Source of the DNA: Cannabis sativa
Taxonomy: Eukaryota > Streptophyta > Magnoliopsida > Rosales > Cannabaceae
Assembly: GCF_029168945.1 (NCBI RefSeq)
Contig: NC_083610.1
Coordinates: forward strand, 69,431,580 to 69,495,579
Length of the DNA stretch: 64,000 bases
Reading direction: 5' to 3'
Part shown: one piece after another, positions 13,555-26,289 of the stretch
Layout: each line of letters starts with the position of its first letter
How positions within the stretch are numbered: the first letter of the stretch is position 1
The notes under the pieces: model-generated
The model's input: the letters and a program-made list of their open reading frames with translations, nothing else
What the model was told of the DNA's origin: nothing
Databases searched by the model: none
Made by a program: the position numbers and the translations under genes

Positions 13555-16035
13555 ATGATGATGCGGAAAGTGATGGCTTCATCTTCTTCTTCTTGTTGTT
13601 TTTATTATCGTCACATAATAATAACAACAATAGTATTGTTATTTTTTATTAATCCATCGTGGGGTTTGATAAAGTTACCGCCAAATCAGACAGTTCCGGC
13701 AGTGATCGTGTTCGGAGACTCGATCATGGACACAGGGAACAACAACGCTCTTAAGACTCTGGTCAAGTGTGATTTCGCTCCTTATGGTGAAAATTTCAGG
13801 GGACGAGTACCTACCGGCAGATTTGGTGATGGAAAGGTCCCTTCAGATCTAATAGGTGATTATTCCAATTTAATTCATTATTTATTAACATAACTATTTG
13901 TATATATATTCTTCTACTCTACTACTATTACTACTACGTACTTTCATGTTTACCATACATTCATCTAACTAGATATTTATCACAATAATCTCATATATTT
14001 ATTTTGAGTTTAATATTGTTTTAGTTATGGAAATTATAAGTAAATATAAATAAGTTTAATTAAGAGTATTTATTTTTAATATAGATTATTTTTTTTTATT
14101 TCGTTATTTATCTTTTAATTATAGAAAAATTATTTTATATACTATTTTTTATTATTATTTTTTTTAAAATATACAGTTTAGTTGCTCCAATAATTTTTAT
14201 TTGGAATGCTACGTATATTTTTGTAAAATAATAAAAAAAAAAAACTTCTTAATTATAATACCAGACCGGGCTAAGGGAGCCGGATGGTCATACAGCCCGC
14301 CAGATTTTTTTTTTTTTTTTAACTTATATGTAAAAATTTATTTTAAAAAAAAAAGTAAAATTTTTTATATATTTTCATATGTATTGGCCCTGATTTGTGA
14401 GCTGGCTCCACCATTACCAGTAATGTATAGTTTTATAATATCAGTAATGTTATAGTTTTAGAATTAATACATCTAATTAAGGAGAGTTAAGATGATTAGA
14501 TTACTTATCCAATAATTAAAGACTACTATAGAGACAGTTGACTGAATAAATAATAGTATAGGTAGTAAAAATAAAATAATGTTGTTATAATTATGAGGGT
14601 TATTTACTTTGCTACCTGTAAAGAATAATAAGTAATTAATGTAAAAGATATCCGTACATAACTTAGAGTGTGGCTAACTTCATATATAGGTAGCCACACC
14701 AGAAATATTGGAGCTGGAGCTATAATAATTAAGCTCTCAACAAATGCTAAAAGAGTATTATTTGGTCTCTAGTATTTTCGTACGTGTCAATATTATTATT
14801 GATACAATTAAATATTATATTTTTCATAATTTAATATAATAATTTTTAAAAAATATCAATAATCAATCACACGACAACACCTTTAAAAAATAGTAGAGAC
14901 TACTAGTACATAATACCAATACTCCTCAATAATACTTAGCTATATGTTTTTCTCGCTTTAAATCGGTCCCCGTATAGACCGTACCTGTATGATGTATCTA
15001 ATCATACATAATTATATTTATTTTCAAAAATTGAAAAGTTAGGTCAGTGTCATGTATGTGTGACAATGCAGAGTCATTTGGAATTATAAAAAAATATTGA
15101 ATATTTTATAAAATGCTTTTATAATACATTTTTTTAAAAGGGATCCTTCGATGAATAATAATGGGCACAAATTTTTTTTTGTGTGCTATATATATTTAAA
15201 GTAAAATATAAGTATTATTAAGTTTCTTTTTATAAAATTTTACAAAAATATTATTTTTTACAATGCAAAAAAATATACTATGTAAAAATTTTGGGTCTTG
15301 AGTTTAGGTGGGCCCTAACCACGAGCCTAGCGCCTCTTACCAGTTTCGGTATCTGAGAAATTTTTTTTAGTTTAATTTTTTTATGGTCGTCTATGTTGTA
15401 GCTATTTAAAAATCTTGAAAAATTTTGAGAGATTCAGAAACATTTAACATTTCAAAAATATGGTTCAAACAATTTATTGCACGCAAAACTCTTTTATTTT
15501 ATATGAGTGTGAAATAAATTATTTGAACCCTATTTTCTACGTGGTTTCTCAAAATTTTGCAGACATCATAAATAACTAAAACATAGATAACTATAAAAAA
15601 AAAAATTAAATTAATTTTTTTTTCCAAATGCCAAAAAAAAAAAAAATAGAAATACATCAATGACAAATGCCCAAAAAACTAGAAATACATCAATGAACCC
15701 TGTTAGTAAGTGCATTGTTAAAATATTTTCAGTTCTATATTACATTCTTATAACATTGGAATCTACTAATAGTTTATGATATAGAATTATTATATAAATA
15801 TTCAAGACTTTAAAACGTTGTTAATATGGACTTCGAATTTTAACGACGAAATTTTAATGTTACATTGTTTTAATATATATTTTTCTTGTATATATTTGTA
15901 TTTTTTTTGGATTTCATGAAATTATATTATATTTATTTTAATTTTCCTGAAAATAAAATTACGAATTTATTGTACTTTTCGGATTTCATTATTTTTAGTA
16001 GGGGATTTGATTTTCTTTCTTTTTCAAATCCAAGA

Positions 16036-16066
<31 letters not shown>

Positions 16067-18766
16067 ATAGGAAGATTGGGATAACATTTCTACATTATTT
16101 TACACAACATTGTGTGGTGTGTGGTGTGTGGTGTGTGGTGTACGGACACGTATTATTCTCTTTGAATTTAATTCATGAAGTTCTATAGTGCAACAGTCAT
16201 ACTTTTATTGTTGCACAATATTTATTATTATAAATATGGTGAGGTGTATCTGTGAAGGAGTACTACATATTTATTATGGTAATAATTTTGTCATAACTTT
16301 TGTTGAAAATATGGCCTTCACACGTAATTATTTTGTTACTACTTAAATTGTCTAATCTATATATATATATATATATATATATAAAGACTATGGTAGGACC
16401 TAACAAAAGTTCCCTACCGGTAGGGAACTTTTTTTGACCATTGATTTTAGATCATGTGGTTATTAAGATAGAAGGTGTATACTCTTACAATAGGACAGCT
16501 TGTATACAATTAAAACTTTATACATATTATAATAATATTTAATTATATATTTATTTTAAAAAATAAAATAATATTAATAATTAAAAAATTTATTAATTTT
16601 TAATTTAAATTATTTTTTTTTAAGTTAACTCTCATGTAAATCTTGACAATTTCCGCACCAATATTATTGTTGTTCTAATTTTTTTTCTCACTCGATATAT
16701 TAAACTAGTGTGTTCTTCTTCTTTTTTTCCTTTTATTTTTTTCCTTTTTTTGTTGCGAATTTTTTTTTTTCTTTTATTCATCAATAAATTTTAGGGGTTT
16801 TTTTTATCAAATCATTTTTTTTTTATCAATTTTGACTATTATATTACGTTGTATTATTATTATTATTATGACAAAGTGATTTGGATCACTTAAGAATTTA
16901 CAATAAAAACATCAACAGTTGGAGTGGAACCTCTATTTTTCTTTCATTTTATTGGTTAATAAATTGTATAGGTTTCTAGATTATCATCTTTTTTTCATCG
17001 TCGGAGTAGTTGCCGGTGTCGGAAAAGTCGTCGGAGTTGCTTCCTGTAGGGGTGTTCATCAAACCGCTCAAACCGTTCAAACCGCCTGCACCGCACCATA
17101 CCGCAAGAAAATGCGGTTTAAAATTCTTTGCAATGCGGTCGCGGTTTGAATTTTTTCTAAACCGCGCGGTGCGGTTTGCGGTTTTAAATTGTTAATATGT
17201 GGTTCAAACCGCACCGCATCGCATATTATAAAAATACTAATTTTTATATTTATTTAGGTTCAATATGTGAAGGCCCAACCTAAGCCCACTAATTATTTTT
17301 TTTTTCACTGAAAAAATAATTATTGTATCGTTGAAACTTGAAACTTTTTTTTTTATATTTATTTTCAAGTCTTATGGTATTTTTGACAAGTTTGGCTCAA
17401 ACTTTGTTGAATTTGTGATAATTTAATTATCTAGTGATAGTCCAAATCGTAAAAACTGCATAAACCGCACCGCACCGCATCATTTTTTGCGGTACAGTTT
17501 TTTAGTTTCATGGTGCGGGTGCGGTTTGGGAAATTAAAAAAATATATGTGCGGGTTGGTTTGAAAAAATAGTCAAAACCGCATCACCCGCATCGTGAACA
17601 CCCCTAGCTGCCGACACTGGAAAAGTCATCAAAATTGACATTATCGCCAAAAAAATCACCGCAAAAATTACAAGGAAATCGTTTTCTTGATGAAGAAATC
17701 GATTTTTTGATGAAGGAACCAGCTTTTTGGTGATTTTTCCGGCGATAGTACCAATTTCATAATTTTCTTTTTTGTTATATGATAGTATATTATTATTATT
17801 GAAATATTATATGAATTTTTGAAAATTTATAAATAATTTATAGTATTAAAAATTTAAATAGATTGTTTTTATTGAAATATTAAAAAAAATTAAAATACCT
17901 CTAAAAAAATAGAGTCAGCCCACTGTTATTGATAAAACAATTATTATTTTTTTTAAGAAAAAGAATTGGCTGTAAAGGAATATACTAATATCATGTGTAC
18001 ACTTTTTTTTCTTAATTCTTATTGGCTCATTTAATATCCCTATGCCATGAGGTAAATTGAAGGGGGCGTATAGTAGATATCCCCTATATATATATTTGTT
18101 TTCAATCAATCATACTATTAATTGTTAGTTTTGCCAAATTAAATAAAACCAGTAATTGTTCAAAAAAATAAATAAATAAATAAATAAAAAAATAAAACCA
18201 GTAAAATTAAAAAAATCTTGGGACTAATACTTGGTTGTGATCAACCCAATATTATTTTTAATTAAAATTAGTCTTTTGATGTGATTACAAAGAACTCTCT
18301 ATAAATTCTCAGTTATTAACTTATTATTATGTAACAACAATAGTACTATCAGTGTAAGCATTAGGCCTTATTTATGGGGATCTTATTATATAAACTTTAG
18401 TTAAGAAAAATCATTTAAAGAAGTTCTAATATTTGCTATTTTTCTTAGGGATTAATTTCAAAAATAAAAATACAAAAACCACAAAAAAAAATTTACAAAA
18501 TTACGGTTTGTACAAAGTTTTTTATATTTTGACGGTTCTTTAAATTTTATTTACATAAAATAAGGTCTTTTATGTATTTTTATGTTATATTTTTATTATT
18601 TTGTTATTAATTTTTTTTATTTAATTTTTTTTTATGTTATTTTATAAAAAATAATAAAAATATATAAAATAAAACTTTAAGCATAAATATGTAAAAAAAT
18701 TACAATATTAGTGTTCGATGTAATTAACCATTTTTCTTAACACTCTTTCACTATTATTTTATTCGT

Positions 18767-18814
<48 letters not shown>

Positions 18815-19984
18815 TATTTTACTTTTAATTAGTGGCTAATTATGCAATTATTATTTTAATCACATCTAAATTATTAATTTCTCATAATATTTATATTTAT
18901 TTTTCGTCATGATTTATTAGCGGAAGAATTGGGTATTAAAGAATACTTGCCAGCATATTTGGACCCTAATTTAAGCTCGGATGATCTCCCAACTGGGGTA
19001 TGCTTCGCTTCTGGTGGCTCAGGATATGACCCCATGACTCCCAAAATAGTGGTATATTTATGTATACTTAGTTAATTAATTATATTTATATTTAATTTAT
19101 CAAATTACTGATAAATAAAATAAAATAAAACACACAGTCAGTGATATCATTCGAAGAACAGCTACGAATGTTCAAGGAGTACATAGGAAAGCTTAAAGCA
19201 AAAGTTGGAGAAAGGAGAACCAAATTCATATTGGAAAATGCCATATTTTTGGTTGTAGCTGGTAGTGATGACATTGCTAATACCTATTTCACTATTCGTA
19301 TTAGAAAATTACAATACGATGTTCCTTCATACACAGATTTAATGATCCGTGGAGCTTCAGATTTCATTAAGGTATAATTCTAAAAATACTCATTTTTTGC
19401 TTTTGTTTGCAAAATTATCAACTTTACAAAACCAACCCTTATATAGGAATTATATGGACTTGGGGCAAGAAGGATTGGAGTATTTTCAGCACCACCAATA
19501 GGTTGTGTCCCATCACAAAGAACTTTAGGTGGAGGAGTACTAAGACAATGTGCAGAAGAATACAATGAAGCAGCACTTATGTTCAACTCTAAACTAGCCT
19601 CCACCATTCACTCACTCAAGTCTAGACTTTCAAGTAGCAAGCTTGTCTATGTTGATATCTACAATCCTCTTCTCGATCTCATTGTCAACCCTCAAAACTA
19701 TGGTACTTGTATTATTATTAATTTGGTTACTTCATCTACATATTATTATTGTAACATTAATTAACTTATATTTTATTTTTCTCTCATCAGGGTTTGTAGA
19801 AGTGGATAAAGGGTGTTGTGGAACAGGGGCACTTGAAGTTGCAGTACTATGTAACCCTTTGACTCCACCATGTGAAGACCCATCTAAACATATATTTTGG
19901 GATAGTTATCATCCCTCTGAAGCAGCATACAAAGTCTTGGTTCCCAACCTTCTAAGAAAATATGTCAACAGCTTCATCTATTAA
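13555..19984 (+). CDS. GDSL-type esterase/lipase, EXL-like, five exons, 371 residues
   Basis: Predicted secreted SGNH/GDSL hydrolase acting on ester or acyl substrates at the cell wall; the true substrate is unknown. Exons by GT-AG sites and unbroken frame: 13555-13855, 18921-19051, 19138-19371, 19447-19702 and 19791-19984, totalling 1116 bases with stop. Three consecutive ATGs open the frame; the first is used here. Residues ~20-37 form a hydrophobic signal peptide ending near SWG. Family blocks are present in order: [12 protein letters not shown] with the nucleophile Ser (exon 1), [10 protein letters not shown] (exon 2), [13 protein letters not shown] (exon 3), [16 protein letters not shown] (exon 4), and [12 protein letters not shown] with the catalytic Asp-x-x-His (exon 5). 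Length and five-exon layout match the plant family. Block III is GSDD rather than the usual GxND; I recall this from EXL-type members, so it need not mean inactivity. The gene looks intact. Expression is not visible from sequence. Confidence 0.92.
14743..14935. mobile_element. MITE-like inverted repeat in intron 1
   Basis: The left arm starts GCTAAAAGAGTATTATTTGG; the right arm reversed starts GAGGAGTATTGGTATTATG. The arms share GTCTCTA..TATTTT sequence, and the interior has the TTGATACAATTAAATATT block seen in related copies at 10020 and 54890. Confidence 0.5.
15361..15623. mobile_element. Foldback MITE in intron 1
   Basis: The first ~130 bases are an imperfect inverted copy of the last ~130 bases. 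Paired landmarks are GTCTATGTTGTAGCTATTT on the left and AAATAACTAAAACATAGAT on the right, and GGTTCAAACAATTTATT against AAATAAATTATTTGAACC. A transcript would fold into a long hairpin. Confidence 0.6.
16405..16432. repeat. Perfect 28-bp palindrome
   Basis: The left half is AAAAGTTCCCTACC and the right half is its exact reverse complement, centred on ACCGGT. It lies just after an AT dinucleotide run in intron 1. It may be two abutting MITE termini; no longer arm is evident. Confidence 0.8.
17047..17606. mobile_element. hAT-type MITE in GDSL intron 1 (copy A)
   Basis: The ends are TAGGGGTGTTCA and TGAACACCCCTA. The interior is rich in AACCGC and CACCGCA blocks in both orientations, far more CpG-rich than the intron. 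The flanking 8-mers, GCTTCCTG and GCTGCCGA, match at only 5 of 8 positions, so the duplication is decayed or the element moved with its flanks. A close relative with perfect flanks is at 52652-53159. Confidence 0.8.
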
Positions 19985-21614
19985 TTCTCGATCATCATCA
20001 CTTTATTAAAGTTATATATATTTACTTATATTAATTGTTGGTTTCTGGCCAACTTTAATTAATTAAAACTTTACATATGATTTTGTGTAACCAAAAAAAA
20101 AAGTGTTGTCATTTAATTTAGTTTTCGTTTCTCCATATCAATTTGTTTTGTGTTTTTGTTGGGTGAGGCCTTTTGGAAAAATTTGTAGCCTTTGAAACCT
20201 GGAAAGGCATTTGGGCTTTTGATTTTGTATTTGTTGGAGTTTGTACTTGTTCAATAAGAAACAAATATAAGAAATTTATATGGAAAATTTGATCAACTAT
20301 GCTTCTTAGTTCTTTCTCACTATACCCATTCAAAATTTAGTGCCAACATAACTCGACTCAAAGTTGACATAATATGCCATTTCCCTATCTTTAAGACCCC
20401 TCCTATCATTCAAACATTTTGGTTTCTTTAATTCTCACAAGTCTCACCCATTTCTAAAAATTGGTGAAATCTAGCCACTTACCTTCTCCGTTACCCCTCT
20501 TTTCATTCTCAGATCTCGATCACCCCCTACGCCAACCACCATTAATGATTCTACCTCCGATCACCACCAAAACATCTAATGTATTTTTCTTTTAATGCTT
20601 TAATGGTTAAAACTCAAATCCGAAACACAAACCCATTTTTTCTTTTACAAGGCACTAACTTATTAATTTCGAATTCGCACATAAAAGTTTAGTTTTCTTT
20701 GTAATTTTTCTTAGATTAAAATTTTTAAACAAAAAAACGATGTCTAACGATGTATTTGCAATGTAACATGAAAACTTTCTTTTTGCAAACACGATGTGCA
20801 ACGATACATTTGCCATGTCAATTTTTTTTTAACAAGATTGAAGTTTAACAAAAATTAATTTTGAATTTTTTTTTTTTTGATGTTGCGATGATGCATTCGT
20901 GAAGTGATAATCTATGATGAATTTTGATAAAAACTTTGGCGAGATAATTTTTTACTTGTGAAAAGTCTAAATGTTTAGAATAAAAAATTTTAGTTACAAA
21001 TGTCATTGTAACTAAATATATGTAAACATAGTATTAGTTACAGAATTGTAATTACAAATTGTTTTTTTTCGCGCCAAGGAAATCATGTTTTTCTCGCACT
21101 ATCATAGTTTTCCCAAATATTTTTTTGACATCATTGCAAACACATTGTTTTTTTTTTATTTTTCTTTTAACAAATCGCGAACGCATTGTGAGACACAGTA
21201 TTTTCCTTTTATAATTAAAACATCTATGTATTTGAAAAGATTTATAATTTATACAAAGTACTTTAAATCATTTTTTTTTTTTATTTTTACAGGTTCTGTT
21301 TTTTTTTTCTTATAGATTTTTATACACTTTTTTTTTTTGAAAAAAAAAATATATGTTATTTTTCATTACTTTCTCGTAGCGGTAACATGGAAATAACGGA
21401 AAAATCATACTCCGTACTTTTGTAAAAAAGAAAAAGTTGAAATCCTGTAAAATAACTTCAAATCATGTAAACTTTTTATTTGAGTATTATATGAAATAAT
21501 CCTTAAGTTTTTGGGAGACGGTCACTTTTCTACGTGTGCTATTGAAATAATATAATATGAATTCTAAAAGAGTATTTAAAAAGAATAGGAAAAAATAAGG
21601 AAAAATTTGACTAA
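19985..21614. other. 3' flank of the GDSL gene and AT-rich spacer
   Basis: Includes the presumed 3' untranslated region after the TAA at 19982. Beyond that are T-rich tracts and a partial repetition around 20735-20815 of a motif like ACGATGTGCAACGATACATTTGC. No gene or complete element is supported. Confidence 0.5.
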
Positions 21615-21619
21615 ATATG

Positions 21620-21827
21620 TGTCAGGATATTTTGGGATTGTTTCCTAATCTTTAGGGATTCATCCTTGCTCCATTTTAGGAGTCAATCTTGGGATATTAT
21701 CTTGGTGATCTTTAGAATATTATCTTTAGGAATCATTTTGTGTTAATGTTGGGATATTATGTTTTTGTATATATATATGAAATGAATAATAAAGAAGGGA
21801 CACGATAAACACCAAAAGCTTTCTACA
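21620..21827 (+). repeat. 5' LTR of the copia element
   Basis: Begins TGTCAGGATATTTTGGG and ends GCTTTCTACA. Contains a TATATATATA stretch followed by AATGAATAATAAAG, a plausible promoter/poly(A) zone. Confidence 0.95.
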
Positions 21828-21842
21828 TGGTATCTGTCGCCA
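21828..21842 (+). other. Copia primer binding site, partly diverged
   Basis: Starts TGGTATCTGTCGCC directly at the LTR edge. The first seven bases match the initiator-Met primer site (TGGTATCAGAGCC); the rest has drifted. Confidence 0.7.
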
Positions 21843-21860
21843 AGGTTACCTACCATAGCC

Positions 21861-24299
21861 ATGGCAGAAAATGATCAGCCACCACCTTCTTCAAAAATCG
21901 AACCAACTTCACCATTCTACCTTGGAGCGCAAGATCGACCGGGAGATTTTATTACTCCTACTCGTCTTCGTGGAGACAACTATGATGACTGGGCCGGAGA
22001 CATCCAAACGGCTCTTGAAGCACGCCGTAAATTTGTGTTCTTAGATGGAACTATCCCTGCCCCTTTTCCTCCTTGCACGCAGTCCGATTGGACTACGATC
22101 CATGCTATGTTAGTCTCTTGGATTATGAACACCATTGATCCAGAGATTAAAAGCACCCTCTCAAAATATCGCGATGCGAAACGCTTGTGGGATACGTTGA
22201 AGTCCCGCTTTGCATTGGTGAATGGTCCACGTATACAACAATTAAAAACTTCCATAGCCAAATGTCAACAAACAAAGTTGATGACTGTTGCCACTTACTT
22301 TGGCAAACTGACATCTTTATGGGAGGAATTGTATCAACATGAACCTTTGATTTATTGTAATTGTTGTACTGCCTGTACTGCAGGAAATGAGCATGAGAAA
22401 CGTCGTAATAATAATATGCTCCATGAGTTTCTTATGGGCTTATATTCTGAGTATTATGGTCAGCTTCGTACTAATATTTTGTCACAGGATCCTTTGCCCA
22501 CTCTTGATAGAGCTTACCAATTGATGATTCAAGAGGAAAGGGTTCGACTTGTCGAAACTATACCCGATAAACAACCTGATGTTGTTGGTTTTGCAGTTCG
22601 CACATCGTCTGCCAAAGGCCGTGGTTCAGGTCGTGTAGAGAAGCAAGACAAATCACATCTTTCATGTGCCCACTGTAAGAAATCAGGCCATGAGATTGCC
22701 TCTTGCTTCGAACTAATCGGGTACCCTGAATGGTGGCCTAATCAAGCAAAGGTGGAGGGTGGAAATTCTGGTCGAAGCAAGCCGTTACAGTCAGGGGAGC
22801 GGGGTCGAGGGTCTGTTCGTGCCAATGCTACTACTACCTCATCTTCAAGCTCGATTGGTTATGCCGCTGCTACACCGCCTGCTCCTACCTCCCAGTTGTT
22901 CTCTCCTGAGCAATGGAAAGTTCTTGCTGGCCTACTTGGTAACACTACAATTCCTGATGAAAGATTGAATGGTACGTTTGATAACCAATTGTGGATTATT
23001 GACACGGGTGCTACTCGTCATGTTACTTGTAACGCTTCGTGGTTATTTGATACTCATGATGTTGACCATTGTCCTGTGGGCCTTCCAAATGGTGAATCTG
23101 TTGCTGCCACCAAAGAGGGTTCTGTTCGTTTATCGAATAAAATCACTCTTACTAATGTGCTTTTCGTTCCTCAATTAAGCTGTAATTTAATTTCGGTTTC
23201 ACAGTTAAATGATCATATGGGTTGTATTATTCACTTTAACTCATATATGTGTGCTATACAAGACCAATGGAGGCAGCAGATTGGAACGGGTGTTAGGCGG
23301 GATGGACTATACTACTTTGGGGATCAAGAATCTGTGCAACAAGTTTCTGTGGCTGAATCTTCTTCAACTCTGGATTTGTGGCATAAACGTATGGGTCATC
23401 CATCTGAAAAGGTTGTCAAGTTGCTTCCTCCGGTTGGTAATTGCAAAAGTCGTTTAAATAAAGCTTGTGAGATTTGTTTTCGTGCCAAGCATTCTAGAGA
23501 TAGTTTTCCTCTGAGTGAAACAAAGACATTTCGAATTTTTGAAAAAATTCATTGTGACTTATGGGGGCCATATAAGCATCATTCTTCTTGTGGTGCCCGC
23601 TATTTTTTGACTTTGGTGGATGATTTTTCACGTGCTATCTGGGTCTATTTGCTTATTGATAAAACTGAAGTCACTCGAATGTTTATGTCCTTTATTGCTA
23701 TGGTTGAACGACAATTTTCTCAAAATATTAAGATTGTTCAAAGTGATAATGGCACGGAATTTAATTGTTTAAGAGATTATTTTCATGCATCTGGTATATT
23801 ATTTCAAACCTCTTGTGTGGGTACTCCTCAACAAAATGGGCGAGTTGAACGGAAGCACAAACACATTCTTAATGTAGCTAGGGCTTTGCTATTCCAGGCT
23901 AAATTACCAACTTATTTTTGGGGGGAAAGCATTTTAGCTGCAACACATTTGATTAATCGAACACCGTCTTCTGTCTTACATAATAAAACTCCTTACGAGA
24001 TTCTATTTGCCACACAACCATCTTATAATGCCATTCGTACTTTTGGTTGCTTATGCTATGCACATAATCAAAAGACAAAAGGAGATAAATTTGCTAGTAG
24101 AAGTCGAAAATGTGTGTTCGTCGGATACCCTTTTGGTAAAAAGGGTTGGAGGCTCTTTGATCTTGATACAAAGGAGTTTTTCGTTTCTCGTGATGTGAAA
24201 TTTGTTGAGGATGTTTTTCCGTTTTATGATACGGATTTTGTTAATACTAAGGTTTTAAAATATTCTTCAATCAAACCTCGAAGTAGATCCAGATTTTGA
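21861..24299 (+). pseudogene. Copia gag-protease-integrase (first part of the broken polyprotein), 812 residues
   Basis: Encodes the capsid and nucleic-acid-handling half of a Ty1/copia polyprotein. In order: a copia-type gag domain (residues ~20-240); a CCHC zinc knuckle near residue 269 (CAHCKKSGHEIASC); an aspartic protease site IDTGATRHV with the catalytic Asp near 381; a pre-integrase block LWHKRMGHPS near 508; and an integrase core with HCDLWG (Asp ~566), QSDNGTE (Asp ~629) and RVERK (Glu ~663). Start chosen at the first ATG after the primer site, in CATGGCAG context. The frame ends in a stop at 24297-24299 after a basic tail that does not look like family sequence, so the shift lies just upstream and the rest continues in another frame. 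Confidence 0.9.
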
Positions 24300-24321
24300 T
24301 ATAACACTTGAATATTCAACC

Positions 24322-26007
24322 TTGCCCACACCAAATGAACCCACCACGTCTTTCTCAGCCCATCCTCAAACACATGAGCCCATTTCACCAATACCTCAGC
24401 TCGAGCCCACATTTTCCCCTCAACCCAATCTCTCCAATCAACCCCAGTCCATTTATTCCGAGGCCCAATCTGGCCAGCCCACCTCTTCCTCTACATTGGA
24501 CCCGTCCACTGGGCCTCCTGCTACTTTAATTCAACAAGATGCGTTGGGTCGTGGAATGAGGGAAAAGTTCCCCTCCGTGTTGCTCCGGGATTATGTCACT
24601 CATACAATTTCTACTAATAGTCCACCCCCCCACACTTCGTCTCCATCGGCTTCCTCAGGTACTCCCTATCCTATAGCACACTATATAAACTGTGATAATT
24701 TTTCTGTGAATTACCGAAATTTTCTTTCAGCTATTACTTCTGGCAAAGAACCTCGTTCCTTTAAAGAAGCCATGCAGGATCCCGAATGGAGAAAATCTAT
24801 GAAAGAGGAGATCGACGCTCTTGAAAAGAATGGTACATGGACCATGGAGTACCTCCCACCAGGCAAAAGAGCTTTAGGCAGTCAATGGGTATACAAAATC
24901 AAATATCACTCTAACGGTCGTATTGAGCGCCTAAAATCTAGGCTGGTTGTGTTTGGCAATCATCAAACTGAAGGTATTGATTATGCTGAGACATTTGCTC
25001 CTGTAGCAAAAATGGTTACCGTTCGGGCTTTTCTTGCTGTTGCTGCTTCTAAAAATTGGGAACTTCATCAAATGGATGTTCACAATGCCTTTTTACATGG
25101 AGATCTTGAGGAAGAAGTCTACATGCGGCTTCCTCCTGGTTTTGAATCTTCTAGTCCTAATATGGTGTGCCGCCTGCGCAAATCTTTATATGGTCTCAAA
25201 CAGGCACCACGGTGCTGGTTTGCCAAACTTGTGTCTTCTTTGAAAGGCTATGGATTTTTACAGTCTTACTCAGATTATTCCCTATTTACCTATACTAGTG
25301 GTAATGTTCAAATGAATGTTCTGGTTTATGTAGATGATCTTATCATTTCTGGGAATGATTCCGCTGCATTGAGAATTTTTAAAGCATATCTTAGCAATTG
25401 TTTTCACATGAAGGATTTGGGACCTCTCAAATATTTTTTGGGCATTGAAGTGGCCCGCAGTTCTTCGGGGTTGTTTCTTTGTCAACGAAAGTATACTCTT
25501 GACATCATCTCTGAAACAGGGCTACTAGGGGCAAAACCAGCTGCTTTTCCCATTGAACAGAATCATAAACTTTCTCTTGCAAACGGTGAACTGTATCCTG
25601 ATCATGCGGCTTATCGACGACTAGTGGGTCGTCTTATCTACTTAACCGTCACTCGTCCTGATCTATCTTACTCAGTTCATATTCTCTCACAGTTTATGCA
25701 GGAACCTCGTGTGGATCATTGGGAGGCGGCCTTAAGGGTGGTTCGTTATTTAAAAGGAACACCTGGTCAAGGTATTCTTTTAACTGCTAATAGTGAGTTG
25801 TCATTACAGGGTTGGTGTGACTCAGACTGGGCCGCTTGTCCAATTACTCGTAAATCACTAACAGGTTGGCTTGTGTTTCTTGGCAACTCTCCTATCTCTT
25901 GGAAGACCAAGAAACAAAACACTGTGTCTCGTTCGTCAGCAGAGGCAGAATATAGATCTATGGCAGCTGTTACTTGTGAACTAAAATGGTTAAAGGGCTA
26001 TTGTTAA
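24322..26007 (+). pseudogene. Copia reverse transcriptase and RNase H (second part), frame-shifted
   Basis: Continuation of the polyprotein in a different frame. A Pro/Ser-rich linker (residues ~1-120) leads into reverse transcriptase: FKEAMQDPEWRKSMKEEID, QMDVHNAFLHGDLEEEVYM, SLYGLKQAPRCW and the catalytic YVDD near residues 336-339. RNase H follows with WCDSDWA and SRSSAEAEYR. The ATG at 24322 is merely the first in this frame; homology appears to begin a little upstream, so it is not a real translation start. The frame stops at 26007 where a second break falls inside RNase H. Confidence 0.88.
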
Positions 26008-26282
26008 GCTTGGGTGTCCATCATCCCAAGGCGATAAAACTTTTCTGTGATAGTCAATCTGCTCTTCACATTGCTAAGAATCCCGTGTTTCATGAGCGTA
26101 CCAAACATATCGAAATTGATTGTCATTTTGTGCGTGATGCCATTACCGAAGGTCTTCTTGATCCTTCTTATGTTCCTACAAAGACTCAATTGGCTGACAT
26201 CTTTACTAAGGCACTTGGAAAAGCTCAGTTCGATGCTTTACTTAGCAAGTTGGGCATCTTCGAACCTTATGCTCCAACTTGA
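25986..26282 (+). pseudogene. Copia RNase H C-terminal remainder
   Basis: The last ~95 residues of RNase H resume in the original frame, with [31 protein letters not shown] and [10 protein letters not shown], all standard copia C-terminal motifs. It ends at TGA just before the polypurine tract GAGGGGGGG (26281-26289). Confidence 0.85.
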
Positions 26283-26289
26283 GGGGGGG

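Larger units (their letters stand above)
13856..18920 (+). other. Large first intron of the GDSL gene
   Basis: 5065 bases between the donor AG|GTGATT and the acceptor TTATTAG, against introns of only 75-88 bases elsewhere in the gene. It holds at least three MITE-like elements (14743, 15361 and 17047), a perfect palindrome at 16405, and AT and TG-rich simple repeats near 16040, 16110, 16360 and 18770. The expansion is explained by transposon accumulation. Confidence 0.85.

Noticed and set aside
17010..17195. Overlapping Pro/Lys/Val-rich frames
   Set aside because: They run across the end and AACCGC repeats of a hAT MITE; reading frames through such repeats are not genes.
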